NCBI GenBank assembly: GCA_023634235.1
Contig: JAMKCF010000011.1
Location: 19,144,027-19,208,026 of the forward strand
DNA length: 64,000 nt
From: Pisaster brevispinus
Lineage: Eukaryota; Echinodermata; Asteroidea; Forcipulatida; Asteriidae
Reading direction: 5' to 3'
Both the position numbers and the translations under genes were made by a program. The notes under the pieces are model-generated. The model made no database searches and had not been told where the DNA came from. It was given only the letters and a program-made list of their open reading frames with translations. Shown here in pieces: positions 46,301-58,216 of this stretch; position 1 is the first letter of the stretch; every line of letters starts with the position of its first letter.

Positions 46301-49300
46301 TCACTAACCCCCGGAAGGGAAGTGCTGAAAAAGACTGCTCTGCGTACATGCTTGTTAAAAGCCTTTTATTTCTTGTAGGGTGCTTAGCGTATGAAAATGC
46401 AAGTATGTTGACGTAATCCACTTCAAAGAAGAATGATCGAAGAAGAATGAGAAGAGAGACCAGTATATCCAATATATTTGGATATTTCAGTCACTCTTCC
46501 AGGTCTTCTGATCAAGCATGGCATTCTGGGGCAAAATGGTGCAGCGAGATCAAAAGCCACCGGGAGTGAGATTGGGTCCACACTGGCTCACCATTTGAGC
46601 CAACTAGTACTTACCACAAAAGGCCATGCCTATGGGTACCAACGGCAGAAGAAATCTGTACTCCTTATGCTGTAGAAGGCTGACAAAAAATAAAGAAACT
46701 GGATTAAGGCAAACCCTACATGTTTGAAGTGGAAAAACATGACAGAACACAGGTGTTGTGTAAACTCAACCAACCAACTGGCATGTGTAAGCTTTAATGC
46801 ATGTAAGCTTGAGAATAGTAGAACTAAAACCACTACATCCACTACAAAAGCTCTTACAACAAAATAATTTCTTCCAGCAAAGTCTGCATGGCAAGTATGT
46901 AGATTTAACATATTTTGTGCACACTCAATGCTTATAAAGAGTAGCAACTGGTAGCATTTTGCTGTGCAATACAAATAAAATTGTTTTAAAACGCTGAGTT
47001 AACGTGACTTTGTACCAATAATAGCTTTTCGTAACAACAATAACGTTATATCGTAGTCGTACTTCTATCTTTAATCCCACACAGTGATTTGTGGAGATAT
47101 TTCACTCATGCGACAAATTACTCTAAAGCGCAAGACCATGTTGTTCCTTAACATTCGACAATCATGATTCAGCCAAACCACATATTCTGTTTGACTGGTT
47201 AATGGCTTCTAGCGAACGCCCTCTATTGGTGAAATAGTTGCGCCGTGTACGCAGTGTTGATTGCTTACAACAACGTATACAAACATCTTGCACCAAGACC
47301 AGCAACGAACAAGCTTGGGTTCATCACCAGCAGTCTGCCCCCCAAAAATCGGTCACCACCAATCAGCTATCAACAGCTTAATCGTACCATTAAAAAAATA
47401 CTCACCTATAAATAAATTGAGTCCACATCATGAGTATGACGAGTGGTCTATAGGAACGCCCAGCGAGTCTTACTCCCAGGATGAAGGGTAGAATGTGAGT
47501 GCCCATGATAATGGGCAGACCCTGGGTCAGATACCAGTGCCAGGATTGCGTCCCGTAGAACGAGCTGATGTTGTAGAGAGCGTTGAATCGCAGGAAGTTA
47601 AAATGTACAAAAACCCACTGTGAGATAGAGAAGAGAGTACGTTAAAAAAAAAATATTGGAAAATGTTGCTGGACAAAATGTCTCTGCTGTTTTAAGAGCA
47701 GGAGTGGCAAATATATATATTTTTAAATTATCAGTTTCAATCTGGAACTCAGTGATTATTAAGTTCATACCAGTACCAGTTCTCAAGACAAATATTTGTC
47801 TGATATACAGTATAAAATAACCATCGCTTACTTCTATTGCAAAATTAGGAATTAGCTTGTTAGAAACATGTACAAAATCCCATACAAACATAACCACATT
47901 TATAGTTGTTACACACGTCAGTGTGTAAAAATGGTAGACCTTAACAGTATTCTATATTCCCTGATTCAGTTATTACTTCAATTACATTGTTTGTGGTACC
48001 CAGTGCTAAATACATGATTCGACTGGGCACGCTCGGTAGTCTAGTGGTTAAGACATCTGGGGCCCAATTTCATGGCTCTGCTTACTGTAAGCAAAGAACC
48101 AACGCTTACGGAAGCAGACATTTCCATGCTTACGTCAAGCGTTACTTGTGCGCGTGTGTACTCCACGTAACTAGGCATTCTTCGCTTACACAGCTAGTGC
48201 AGAAATTCGGCGCTTGCAAAATAAGTAAAGAATGGTGACCGTAAGCATGGATTTCGGCAGTAACAAGAGCCATGAAATTGGGCTCGTTCGTTTAAATGAG
48301 GGGTAGTTCACTTTATACGCTAAGTTGTGAGACCCAGGCCCAAATACATGGCTCTGCTTACCGTAAGCAAAGAACCAACGCTTACGGAATCAGGGAATTT
48401 CTGCCTGTGCAGATGCATACTCCATGTTACCAGGCATTCTTCGCTTACAGAGCTGATGCAGGAATTCGGCGCTTGCCCTGCACGCAAAGAATGGTGATCG
48501 CAAACACAAAATTTGGCGGTGACAAATTGGCCCTGCTCTAGAATGTAGGGGGTACCCAAGTAGCCTGGGGGATTTATCCACAGGTGTTTACCACATTGAC
48601 TGCCGCCTACGAGTATATTGGTAGTAACAGGTGTAACGGATTCTACCACTACGAGTATACTCGTAGAGAATGAAAGGCTTTTGTATTGTTAATTGAATAC
48701 ACCGGCATCACTGAGAACGCAACAAATACGCTTCTGGCAGTGGTGAGGGTTAGGGTTAGAAATGAACGTATTACAACATGTAGACACCAAAAAAGTACCT
48801 ATTTGGTATGCGCGCATGCGCACCAAACTTGGCAAATGGGAACGCCCTACGAATCTATGACCGGCAGTCACTGTGTTAACAAACATTGGTGAAAGGAAAA
48901 AAAACAAAATAGTTATACTCATGAAGTATACACCGGGTACTGGTTAAATCTTGTGTTCCAGTACAAAAATATTTTCAACATCTTACAGTATTTTTTCCCA
49001 AAGACATACCTTGCCGTAAAACAATCGGTCTATTAGTAAGGAACAGCTGAGAGAAGCAGAGCTGAGGGAAACAAGAAACAAAAAGTCAAAGCCATTTTAA
49101 TAGTGAAAGCTGTCGCAGAAGTGGTATATAACAGATGTCTCAACTTTTACATTTTTACACGGTTCTTCCCTCCGCTTAGCCTGGATGGTCTCATCCAAGA
49201 CCACTTGGATCAACCTCGTTCCCATGGGTGATCGATCTCGCCGCACCATTTTTTCCCAGCATGCCTTGCTCGATCATAACCCCTGGAATTGGTTCATTAA

Positions 49301-52300
49301 AATGTGCTAGAATCTAGCACATTTTTAATTAGGCCTGTGGTCGATCCACTCTATGCGCATGCTCAAGTATGGTAACGCGCAAAAGAGGCATCAAGTCAAA
49401 GAGCAACTGGTCCCCGCTCATTCTTTTTTGATCTTATGATATGTCCAACTGTATGCAGTTTAGGGTGACCGTGTAAAAACATGATTCATTTGAAATGGAA
49501 TCGCGTCAAAACACTTGCATTTTCACACGCGCGTACTAAGCGTCCTAAAAGCGTCATACAAGCGCTCAAAAGTTTTAAACAAGCTTGCACTCAAAGTAGT
49601 CACCCTTGGGAGCCAATCAGCATTGTTTTTCAGTACATCCCTACCAGGGGTTAGTGGCGAGAGGTATCGCGCTGCCCATGATAGCGAGGCTGCACTTGCA
49701 TGGGCTGATGAGCTTGAACAAACGCTTGTTTAGGGTGTAACGATGCATGATGGGACAATTGTCCTGCTGCTGATCAGCAACAATGCACACAATCACAACA
49801 TGTACTTGTGTATGTGCACATGATAATGTAAACAATCTCAGTAAAACTTGTTTTTAGTAAAGGGCAAAGAATGACAATTTGCAATGGATTTTTACAGTAA
49901 ACTACATTTTGTTATTGATAGTCAAATCTTTCGTAAATAGGAAGAAGTGACTGGGGGTTTGTCACAAGCATGACAAGTGAATTCTATATTGTAATTATTA
50001 ATAGTTTTCATTTTGTAGATAAAGCTTTTTTTTTTAACCCAGTGCATTTAATAGTGTTTGCTTACAAGATTCACGCTCTGATTGGCTAGCAGTTTTAGAC
50101 CCACTGAATATTCATTTAATTTATGCATAAAACAGCAGGGGCTAGTTTAGTTGAGTGATCAAGTCCTTATTTGGATAAGTATGTATGGGGTGACTGAGGG
50201 AGTATGTGTGTATTGATGCATGACTATTGTTCTTGGGGTAAGGCCAAAGTTTTTTGCGATAATTATGTATCGTGTACTGTACACAAACCGTTCTCTGGGG
50301 ATGGTTTGCTGCCTGGTTCTTGTGCGTATTGGCTTCGGATTTGTTTTATCCAAGTCGTGGGACATGTGTCAGTTGATCAGAAAATCCAAATGCCGAGTAC
50401 AAAAAGTGAATAAACTTTTCCAACTTACGCCATCGGGATCATATCCACCAGGAGCGTGATGAAAAAGTTTTGACTCCGTGCTAGGTGCCATAGACACAGC
50501 GGGATCCAGATGATACCCGCTGTGGGTCGCATGATGGTGGCTAATGACGCATACAATAGATACCAGCCAACTGACGACCTGTATACACAAGACAGTAATA
50601 GACCTTTATCGTGGTGCGATCATATTGATTTTCCCCCATTCAAATCAGTGTAACCAAACCGGGGCTGGTCGGAAAAATAGTCTGGTTCCTTTTTGTACAA
50701 TGAATATCAGCATCCATTACTGTTATTGAATACAAGGCTCATGACCAAGATGGTGGCAGCATGATAAAGATTATAACAGAGCTTCCTGCAGACATGTACA
50801 CAGCTCATCAATAGAGGGGCAAAATCAAATCTAATATTTCATGGACGTTGCGCTGGATGATTTTTAATCAACTTTAGGTATGAAGGAAGGGGCACATCTC
50901 CAGAATTTGTTCAGCTGTTATTTCGGCTGTTCTTGAATTTGGACCAATTACAAAATAAAAATGTAAAATGTCACTAGTGTTAGCGTCTTGCCTGCCAGGA
51001 AATGCACTGGATTGGACAAGGGCAGCTCTTCTTTGCAAAACAAGATGGCTTGGTCTATAGGAGGGTGGCAGTGCTTACCTATTTTTGTCTGTGATGGAAC
51101 CTTTGAGCATGTACAAAGGCCACGGGTAATGGTACAATCCACACACTGTCAGGATCATTTCCGTTGTGTTGCTCAGAGTCCGAGCAGCCGTGTAGAAAAC
51201 GAACCAGGAGCTGAGGTGACAGAACAGCTGACGTAACATTGGGTCAAGGGTCGTGTGAAATCAACCTTGCGGAAAACTGTGCGTTCAAGCAAAAGTGTAT
51301 TATAACAATCAAGACGACTTGACAGCGTATGTCCGCATTCAAAATGGATTTGCATTGTTGCATCTTAGGTAGTCCCGAGAAAAGTTTGTTTACCTTTTCA
51401 CACTCGAGCTGCTAACCTTGGCAAACTCCGAAGGAAATAGCCATTTCCCATGGGAGTAGGGTCAAGCTTGGGAGTAGGGTCGAGTGAGACACATGCAATC
51501 GTATGGTTAGAAAAACGAGTGTTAACTATTTTCCCAGGAAAAAGTGCATAAAACTGTGAAACAAGCACCTAGGGTGGTGGTCGGATTGACGGAATGTGCA
51601 CTATAGTCATGATGGTGTGAACAGGGCTTGAGTGGTAATGGAGTCTACCAATGGCCCAGTTAGCTCAAATTGGTGGACCTTGGGCTGGTTTGGCTGGTAA
51701 AAAGGATACAGCCCATCTCGCAGTGTCCTCACCCCACATGCGTCGGGCAAATTTATACAAGTAGAGATCTCCAAAGGCTGAAAATGTGGCCTGGAGCATT
51801 CGAGGCAATAAAATCTGAAAATGAGAGAATGAAAGACATGTTAATCGTATATATTGTATTTATAATTTTTATTTAAATGCACACTGATAACACTTTCAAG
51901 AGTCTAGTTCCCTTACACCGCTTAAAGCTTGATCACTGTTGATGCTTTTACTTCAATGTGCACAGCCAAAATGCCAAGAGTTGGTCTGATGGTGGCAATG
52001 AGTCTATACCATAGAAACAAAACACCGTAAATGTTGAGCTCAAGTGGCGTCTGTGTTTCTGCCCTCTTAATGTCGCATTGGCAATTGTGTATCGATAGCA
52101 TGTGACATGCCTGTATGGTAAAATAATAGCAGCATGCACGAATTGCCTCGGAGCGGATACACACAGACAACTGCGCATACAGCATTTTCAGCTCCATTTC
52201 CATGGTCTACATATATTGTATTCTTACAATTAACATAGGATGATCCAGATGTAGTACAGCTAAGGCTTTATACAAAACAGCAAAGATGGCCGGATGAGCA

Positions 52301-54987
52301 AAACCTCTCAGACCGGTCCTCCATTCCCACGTCAGGTATCCATACGTGTCTTATGTTAAGGGCTAAAGTGTGCTAAAACAATAGTTCTACCCATCTTCGT
52401 GGTTATTAGACTTGTGCATCCTAAATGGTTAACTGGAACTTGTGACTTTCAGTTAAAAATTAGGCCAACTGTTTCCACCAATTTCAATCAGATGTGTAAA
52501 TAGAGCAGATGTTAACATACTTTCCAGGATGACGCAGGAGTAAAAAAATAGAACACTATTTACCCAGTCTTCACAGTCACAAAACCACAAACAGTAAGTA
52601 TGGTGACATACAAAGCAAATGACAAATGGTTTGGGATTGAAAATAATGTTTACAAACTGTAGGGGATTAAGATAGTTAGGACAGTTTCGACCAACCAAAA
52701 AGGGATGTCAATCATTCTACCTGGCTAGAATTATCCGCCATCGGGGGCTAACATTTTAAAGAACAAGAAGGTCACGTCTTTTTTTTCTTCACTTGGATCT
52801 GTGTGGTTGTGTTGCCAATTAGCCTTGGAGAAAGACTCTGCCAGGGTCAAAACGCCCGGCCATTACAAATATTTGCAAAGATCCAAATTGGAGAATGTCT
52901 GCCGTTGATTTGAGCAAAGCCAGCTACATCATCAATATATCTCATTTTTGATAGGTTAGAGGTTCGCTGTACAGGGGTTAGTGCAGGGGAAACTCTGTAA
53001 CAAACATCAACACTGCGCTCTGGCGCCCCCTATTGTACATCTACTTCCTTGCTGAATAAGTTCTTAAATCTCAGTAGAGGTGTAGGTTCTCTGAAAGAAC
53101 AACCAACCGGCTCTTCTTCTAAAAACTCTTCTTTAAAATCCCCTAATCAGGCCTGGAATGAAAGTCAGGCAACAGAAGCCCTGGCCTTTGTTGCCCTAAC
53201 CTATCAAAATGAGATATGCCACGACATGCCTTAAGCTGGTATTCAATGCTGTGCTGTGCGCAGCGCTGGTCCACAATAATCAATGGCTTGTCTTTTATAC
53301 GTAAACCGTTGGTTATTGTGAACCAGCGTTGCGCGCAGCATACCAATGGCAGCCATTTTTGTTATCGGAAGGCGACGATTCTGAATAACGATGGGAATTT
53401 ATCATTTTTTGCACCTTTTTTTGCGGAGTGGATTTTCTGGACCCACCCCGAGCTCACTGTGAAAACAATGAACACATAGAGCCTAATTTTGGCGCGCTCA
53501 GTTTTCAAAAAAGAACTCCAGGTGCATAAACGTGAAGGGGAAAAAGTTTTGAATAGGATTTTGTACATGATGACCTATGAGTATGAGGGTCGTGGAGACG
53601 ATAGCGGAACGAACCCCATATATACATGTATAGTTCTAGGAGTAGCTTTGCTCAATTCAGTGGTAGACATTTTCCTTGGGGCCCCTTCAAATGCTTCCCA
53701 TAATCTTTCAGATTTTTCCAATAGTAGCGCACTTTAAAAAGTCAAGATGGCCTTGCCCTCTCTCAAAGATTCCAGGCCTGCTTAATATCGAAAAGGATAT
53801 CCAAAGACAACTTTGTGAGCCACCTCAAGCGACTGCCAGTACTCGTCAGGAGCAAAATAAGTCTGAGTCAACGCGGCGTTCAGCCAGCGAAACAAGACCA
53901 AAACCAACAACATCCGTTTCCTCGGCCATGGTTTCAGTTCGGGAGAAGTTTTCTCTTTGGATAAGACTGGCTGGGGTGTTTTTTCTGTTTCGGACTGATC
54001 AGTGGCTGCGTTATTTCCTTCTGTTCCTGAGATTCTCGTTGACTGATTGGTTTGTTTGATGTGGTCTGGTTCCTCGCCATCCACTGGTTTGACTATCTTG
54101 GTGAAAACCTGTCTTGACCTCAGGCTGTGAGCCATGACCTTCAATGTGAACGACTTGCAGTCCTGTGTGTGTGGATAATTTTTAAGAAAATAAGTTTTAA
54201 CGTTTAAAATTCTTTTATACATTAAACGAATGATTACATAAATACTTTAATACTTACTACTAGACAAGACAATATTAATGCAACCAGATACAACAATAAT
54301 CTAGACTTGATCAAGTCGTTAATGTTTACCTCACTCCCTCTTATGGAAACAGTGTAATTAATGGCTCACACAACGACTGCGCCAAACCCGTCGAGGTCCA
54401 TTCAGCAGTTCAGTCTAACTCTTATCTTAACAATGCAGTGTCAGTGTGTGGCCAGCCACTATTACTAATGATAGCCCAGGTTGGACTCCTACCACTACCA
54501 GGGCTAGCCAGCCACCAACCCAGTCATTACCATTACCAAGACCAAGTCTTCACACACACACTGGTAATATGGTATTTCCTAATTTTTAATATAATGTTTA
54601 GTTTTTAGTTACTTATAAGTTATACAATAAATAGGGCCTACCCAAGTTACTTGAGAATACTATTTACGCAGCTAGCAGCAGACAAGTCAAGAGTCGGACA
54701 AGTGTGCCAAACAAAAGATTTTTGATTGCCAAATGAAATAGTTTGACTCTTACTTATAATATTATCAAATTACAATACAAATTATATTTTGAGGTGGATG
54801 ATGTTTCAAAAATCTTCTTGAAAAGGCATTAGCATGAAATAAAATTGTATAAAAAGGCATTTTTGTTTATACTTACCGGCTGTTCAAACGGCCGGATCAT
54901 CGACAGGGACGGATGCGTGAAGTGGGAGGCCCTCTCGTGTTTCAAATTTGCTGGCTGCAGGTTGGCTCTAGGCTGGGGCCGCACCAT
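43307..54987 (-). CDS. PIGB: GPI mannosyltransferase 3 (PIGB), about 12 exons
   Basis: Exons in transcript order: 54987-54877 (uncertain), 54162-53801, 52345-52228, 51814-51710, 51227-51079, 50578-50429, 49061-49010, 47617-47406, 46679-46615, 45387-45165, 43944-43755 and 43486-43307 (end uncertain). All joins keep phase. From the first ATG the product is 638 aa; from the Met in exon 2 (MAHSLRS) it is 592 aa; human PIGB is 554 aa. PIGB is a GT22-family, multi-pass ER enzyme that adds the third, alpha-1,2-linked mannose of the GPI core. Visible hallmarks are FAPDEYWQSLE with the catalytic Asp-Glu, YGYLTWEWRTGLRG, RPTAGIIW, FYGTQSWHWYLTQGLP, HKEYRF, TGLIHQRGTMDVM, MPCHSTP and MRFLECPPNLS. The intron after exon 2 is of AT-AC type. 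Introns carry SINEs and MITEs. Confidence 0.93.
44157..44400 (-). mobile_element. tRNA-derived SINE in PIGB intron
   Basis: Minus-strand reading: GGCTGGATAGCTCAGTTGG, GTAGAGCGCCGGTACGTTAA, GGTTCAAGTCCCGCTCCAGT, then the CAATTTTT tail. It is the best-preserved copy of the family seen at 22622 and 38008. Upstream (44270-44400) is the same GATCACACCCAAG-type block that accompanies the 37.8-kb copy. Confidence 0.8.
44961..45135. mobile_element. MITE with TGAACTCTCACCCAGTTACTG arms, in PIGB intron
   Basis: ATCAAAGCAGGACTATGGCT and GAACTCTCACCCAGTTACTG at the left are mirrored by AACTGGGTGAGAGTTCATTC and GCCGGCC..CCTGCTTTGAT at the right. It ends about 30 bp from the splice donor of exon 45387-45165. 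Confidence 0.8.
45804..46272. mobile_element. TTAA family B copy with internally triplicated left end
   Basis: TTAACCCTCCTACTGTTTG at the left and AAGAGTAGGAGAGGTTAA at the right. The left ~115 bp is repeated three times (starts 45804, 45917 and 46038), each with a copy of the terminal CCCTCCTACTG motif. Sequence related to the unit also precedes it, from about 45480. Confidence 0.8.
48050..48545. mobile_element. Two adjacent GGGCCCAATTTCATGG MITEs
   Basis: The first copy runs GGGCCCAATTTCATGGCTCT to AGAGCCATGAAATTGGGC (about 48058-48284). The second starts AGGCCCAAATACATGGCTCT near 48335 and lacks a clean right end. Both contain ACCGTAAGCAAAGAACCAAC or a close variant and GCTTACGG. A short tRNA-like GGTAGTCTAGTGGTTAAGAC lies immediately left of the first. 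Confidence 0.7.
52346..53800 (-). other. U12-type AT-AC intron of PIGB
   Basis: On the minus strand the intron begins ATATCCTTTT right after codon-phase-2 GG and ends CCCTTAACATAAGACAC. The first matches the U12 donor consensus ATATCCTTT, and the CCCTTAAC resembles the U12 branch site TTCCTTAAC about 10 nt from the end. Joining there restores VVFGYGYLTWEW in the correct phase and length, while no GT-AG pair in the neighbourhood does. Confidence 0.85.
53235..53345. mobile_element. Inverted-repeat element in the PIGB AT-AC intron
   Basis: GCTGGTATTCAATGCTG..TGCGCAGCGCTGGTCCACAA at the left is mirrored by TTATTGTGAACCAGCGTTGC..GCGCAGCATACCAATGGC. Very short spacer, no coding capacity. Confidence 0.7.
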
Positions 54988-55060
54988 CTCGCTTACAATC
55001 ACATTGACCTTTGCAGTTCGAAGTCTCAGAACAAGTCTTGCTTTTTAAAGGTAAAATCCT
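54870..55060. promoter_or_regulatory. Likely bidirectional PIGB/PIGBOS1 start region
   Basis: On the minus strand a strong donor, CAGCCG|GTAAGTAT, ends at 54877, and an open frame from an ATG at 54987 joins in phase to exon 2. A plus-strand donor candidate, TTTAAAG|GTAAAATC, lies at 55050/55051 and could serve the 5' noncoding exon PIGBOS1 needs. The segment is GC-richer than its surroundings. An ATGTGA minimal upstream frame precedes the PIGB ATG on the minus strand. Confidence 0.45.
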
Positions 55061-55710
55061 GTGCGAAAATTTTGTACAAATTCTTATGTTTTGTAACAGT
55101 ATTTTAATTTGAGATGTTCATTAAAGACATTATTTCCAAAAAGCGTATCATTAAGCTATCCTAGTAAAATTTTGTGACAAATTTTTTGTCACCGTTTTGG
55201 AGAATGCCCGTATTTTGTGATGTCGTGTATCTGGGCAGTGTTGACATGTGTATGAATATGAGAATGCCGGAATGATGCTGTGTTTTGCTACCTTTCTAAT
55301 TTTCAAACCTCAAACAGGGCTCAGGAAGCTGCAATTTTTTGTTTCAACATTTCGACTATTTAATTTTTATAATAAATATATCACACAGCTTCTTTAACCT
55401 TAATATAATAATATATTTTTCTTTTTCTGTTTACATTTTAAACACTGATAATGTCATTCATGACTGATAAAATATGATTATGAATTGTTTACTAAAGTGA
55501 ACAAAAATTACTTTGATGCCAACAGTTCTTTGATGGAACTTTGTCCACTTTATTTGGTTATCGCAATGGCAAATGAACTCTAAAAACATTTTTAAATACA
55601 TGCATTTATTTTTACTAAAAACAAACAATACATGTAAACTGTAATTTACTTTAATTAGTATCCTTTTTATTCACAGAACCTGTCACCGTTCACTGCCGAG
55701 ACATCTCACA

Positions 55711-55953
55711 ATGATTCGTATACCCAGATTGCCATTCCCACATGTTGCCGTGGCAACTATCATCGGTGCTCTAGCAGGATTCTACATCTACAAGCCAATC
55801 TTTAAGAAGTATCATCTCGAAAGGGCTCAGCAGACCCAGGAACTGGCGGCGAATAAAGTCCATGATGCAGAACTCAATATTGACCACAGTGATGTGAACC
55901 AGGATAGAACTATATTGGCGAGTACGGCAGAGACAGAGATTCAATCCTCATGA
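55711..55953 (+). CDS. PIGBOS1: PIGBOS1 microprotein, 80 aa
   Basis: The single coding exon follows an acceptor TTTTATTCACAG at 55676 with 34 nt of 5' UTR, then an 80-codon frame. Residues 11-35 are a hydrophobic segment, HVAVATIIGALAGFYIYKPIFKKY in two halves, HVAVATIIGALAGFY and IYKPIFKKY. Human PIGBOS1 (54 aa) has FATVLGIAGGVY followed by IFQPVFEQY at the same place, a near position-by-position match. The C-terminal tail is charged, as in human, but longer by about 25 residues. Human PIGBOS1 sits in the mitochondrial outer membrane, contacts the ER protein CLCC1 and tunes the unfolded-protein response. The gene lies opposite to and divergent from PIGB, exactly the arrangement that gave the human gene its name. 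AATAAA follows at 56353-56358. Confidence 0.88.
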   Translation: MIRIPRLPFPHVAVATIIGALAGFYIYKPIFKKYHLERAQQTQELAANKVHDAELNIDHSDVNQDRTILASTAETEIQSS

Positions 55954-56352
55954 GGTCTCTGCCCCAGTAGTACCTCCCAGTGTGTGCATCTTTTGACCTC
56001 TCATGGCCCGTCCTAAGTAAGAGTCTCAACTCGAAAAACTGTCATCTTCAGTTGACAATGGTTGAGGATCTAAACAAAGAGAATCGTCTTGTTCAGAGTG
56101 GTACAATGTAGGTGGCATGACCAGACCTGGCCCCTCCTACGGGTTTCAACTTGAACTCTTTTTTCTTTGGTTGCAGCTACATTACAAGTACATGTAAGTG
56201 CTAGTGATGCAGAGGGTGTTTTTGTCATGACACGAGGGCAGATGGAGTTCCTCAAGGGTGCTTACCCCTTGTATCTCCACCTCAAGGGATTGGGAGCCAC
56301 TACAGGACTAGACCTCCCTAGGACAGCATCCTTTGATTTAACTGTCATTAAT

Positions 56353-56358
56353 AATAAA
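56353..56358 (+). terminator. PIGBOS1 poly(A) signal
   Basis: AATAAA about 400 bp after the PIGBOS1 stop and followed by a GT-rich stretch (TTTTTGTGGTGGTTTCTG), the usual downstream element. No other gene lies between. Confidence 0.55.
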
Positions 56359-56359
56359 T

Positions 56360-58216
56360 AGATTTTTGTGGTGGTTTCTGATAGATGTCAGAGTTGCAGT
56401 GCAACTCTGCTTGTCTCAAAGACTAATGTAATTGTAAATTAAATTTTGTTTGTTCAAAATAATTAATGTGCTGTGATTGAAGGGCTCTGTGATTCTCACA
56501 ACAGATCTAAGTAGAACCAGCTGTTTGGTTTTGTTGTGTTTGGGGTGGTTAGGTCGAATCTAAGTTATGAGCTTAAACCAAAGGAACTGTAAATTTGTTA
56601 CCTTGCAAAGGTTTAGCGCATCAGACTCAATCTCTGATGGCTATGCTGAGTAACAACTAAATGGGCACATATACTGCTAATCATTCACATCAACAATCCC
56701 TACCCTCGCAAGTACCTATTTACTCCTGGGTGATGAGAAGCAATTGAAGACAAGTTCCTTGACCAGTATTCGAACCATACTCCAATGTAAATGCTAAGCA
56801 GCCTGTGCGCATAATTGGCTGCCGGTGCTGCATACTCCTGAGGAGTTGAGATGGTTTTTGGAATGTTTAAGGCCTGATGAACAGGGGTAGTATCTGTGCT
56901 TAAAAGTGGCCGTTATTGTTAAAATAGTTATTTGTAAATAATTATCATCCAGCGTTTTTATTGTTTTTATTTTATTCCCAAATCAAATGATGTTGATTGG
57001 TTCGCGTATATTAAATGGTCATTTTGGTGCATCAGTGCCCACAGTCATATCTTGTGAGGAGGAAATTATAATCGGATATGCGGTAAAGTTTGTACTCAAA
57101 TGTGACACCCTATGCCAAAATCAGGCGAAAAATCTGCCTTGATATCAATGTGAGGTTAAGTTTTTATATAAATATTCTATAAATTGAGATAGGTGTACTT
57201 GTATAAAAATGCTTTTGAATCCATAATTTTGTTATTTGAAGGCTTTTCTTCCTACTTCAATCTGCTTTCCAATTTTTTTGTGTTTTTAACCCTTGGGAAA
57301 AATCAGAAAAACTGAATAAATGGCCTAAAAAGTCTATTACAACAAAAAAAAGAAAAATTGTGATCAAGTGACCGTTTAAAAAGAAGCCTACACCATGTTT
57401 ACATGTAGGTCAGCCCTTGTACTTTATTGTTGACTACACAATGTAGTCCTCTTACCCCAAGGACCTACATATCATGCTTTTATTGTCATATATTTGATGG
57501 GTTTTGCAGTAAAAAGTGTCTGGTTTTGGCATGGAACATCCCAAATGCACATTATAATTTAGTCACAAGAAACCACGAATTCACGATTAAGGAAAAACAT
57601 ACGTAACTAAAGGATGACACATAAAATAACCACTCGATTCCAATACCTCATTGTCCATTTCAAAACATTCTTAAATCTGGTTTTAATACACAGCAACTCA
57701 TATTTCATCTGGTAAAAGATCAAATACAACACAAATCAAGTATACAAATTAAATTTAATAATAAGTCAACAAAGTTTTAACTTGTTTTTCTTTGAACTTT
57801 GAAGAGAATAACAGTTTCAAAGGAAAATGTACATAATAATCATATGTTTATTAAAATCATTGTCTTCCCCCAAATGATACTCATTGTCTTTCTGTTGTGA
57901 TGTTTTAATTAAAGGAGTTCCAATATTGTTTTATGAAGCTTGATATTCTGATAAGAATATTGTAATTCACCCTCAGTAAATGATAATTATTCCAAAATAA
58001 GTCAACAGTTAAACATGCAGCGGTCCTCAATAATAACATGCAATTCCCAAGTCTCATAAACTATATATCTGACAAATTGGGAGGAGTGACTAAAAGTTTC
58101 TTGCAAGATGAACTGATCAGACGGAATTTAAAGGCAATGTGCCACAGACTTCATTATGGGAATTGGAATCAGTATTCTGTACATAACTTTACACCTCTAC
58201 TAAGAGACACTGATCC
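56360..58216. other. Intergenic, no gene seen
   Basis: AT-rich, stop-dense in all frames. It contains a CGAACCATACTCC-like stretch at about 56770 but no convincing SINE or exon. Confidence 0.5.

Noticed and set aside
53489..54059. Plus-strand open frames opposite PIGB exon 2
   Set aside because: Antisense to the conserved PIGB exon. The translations are unlike any family I know.
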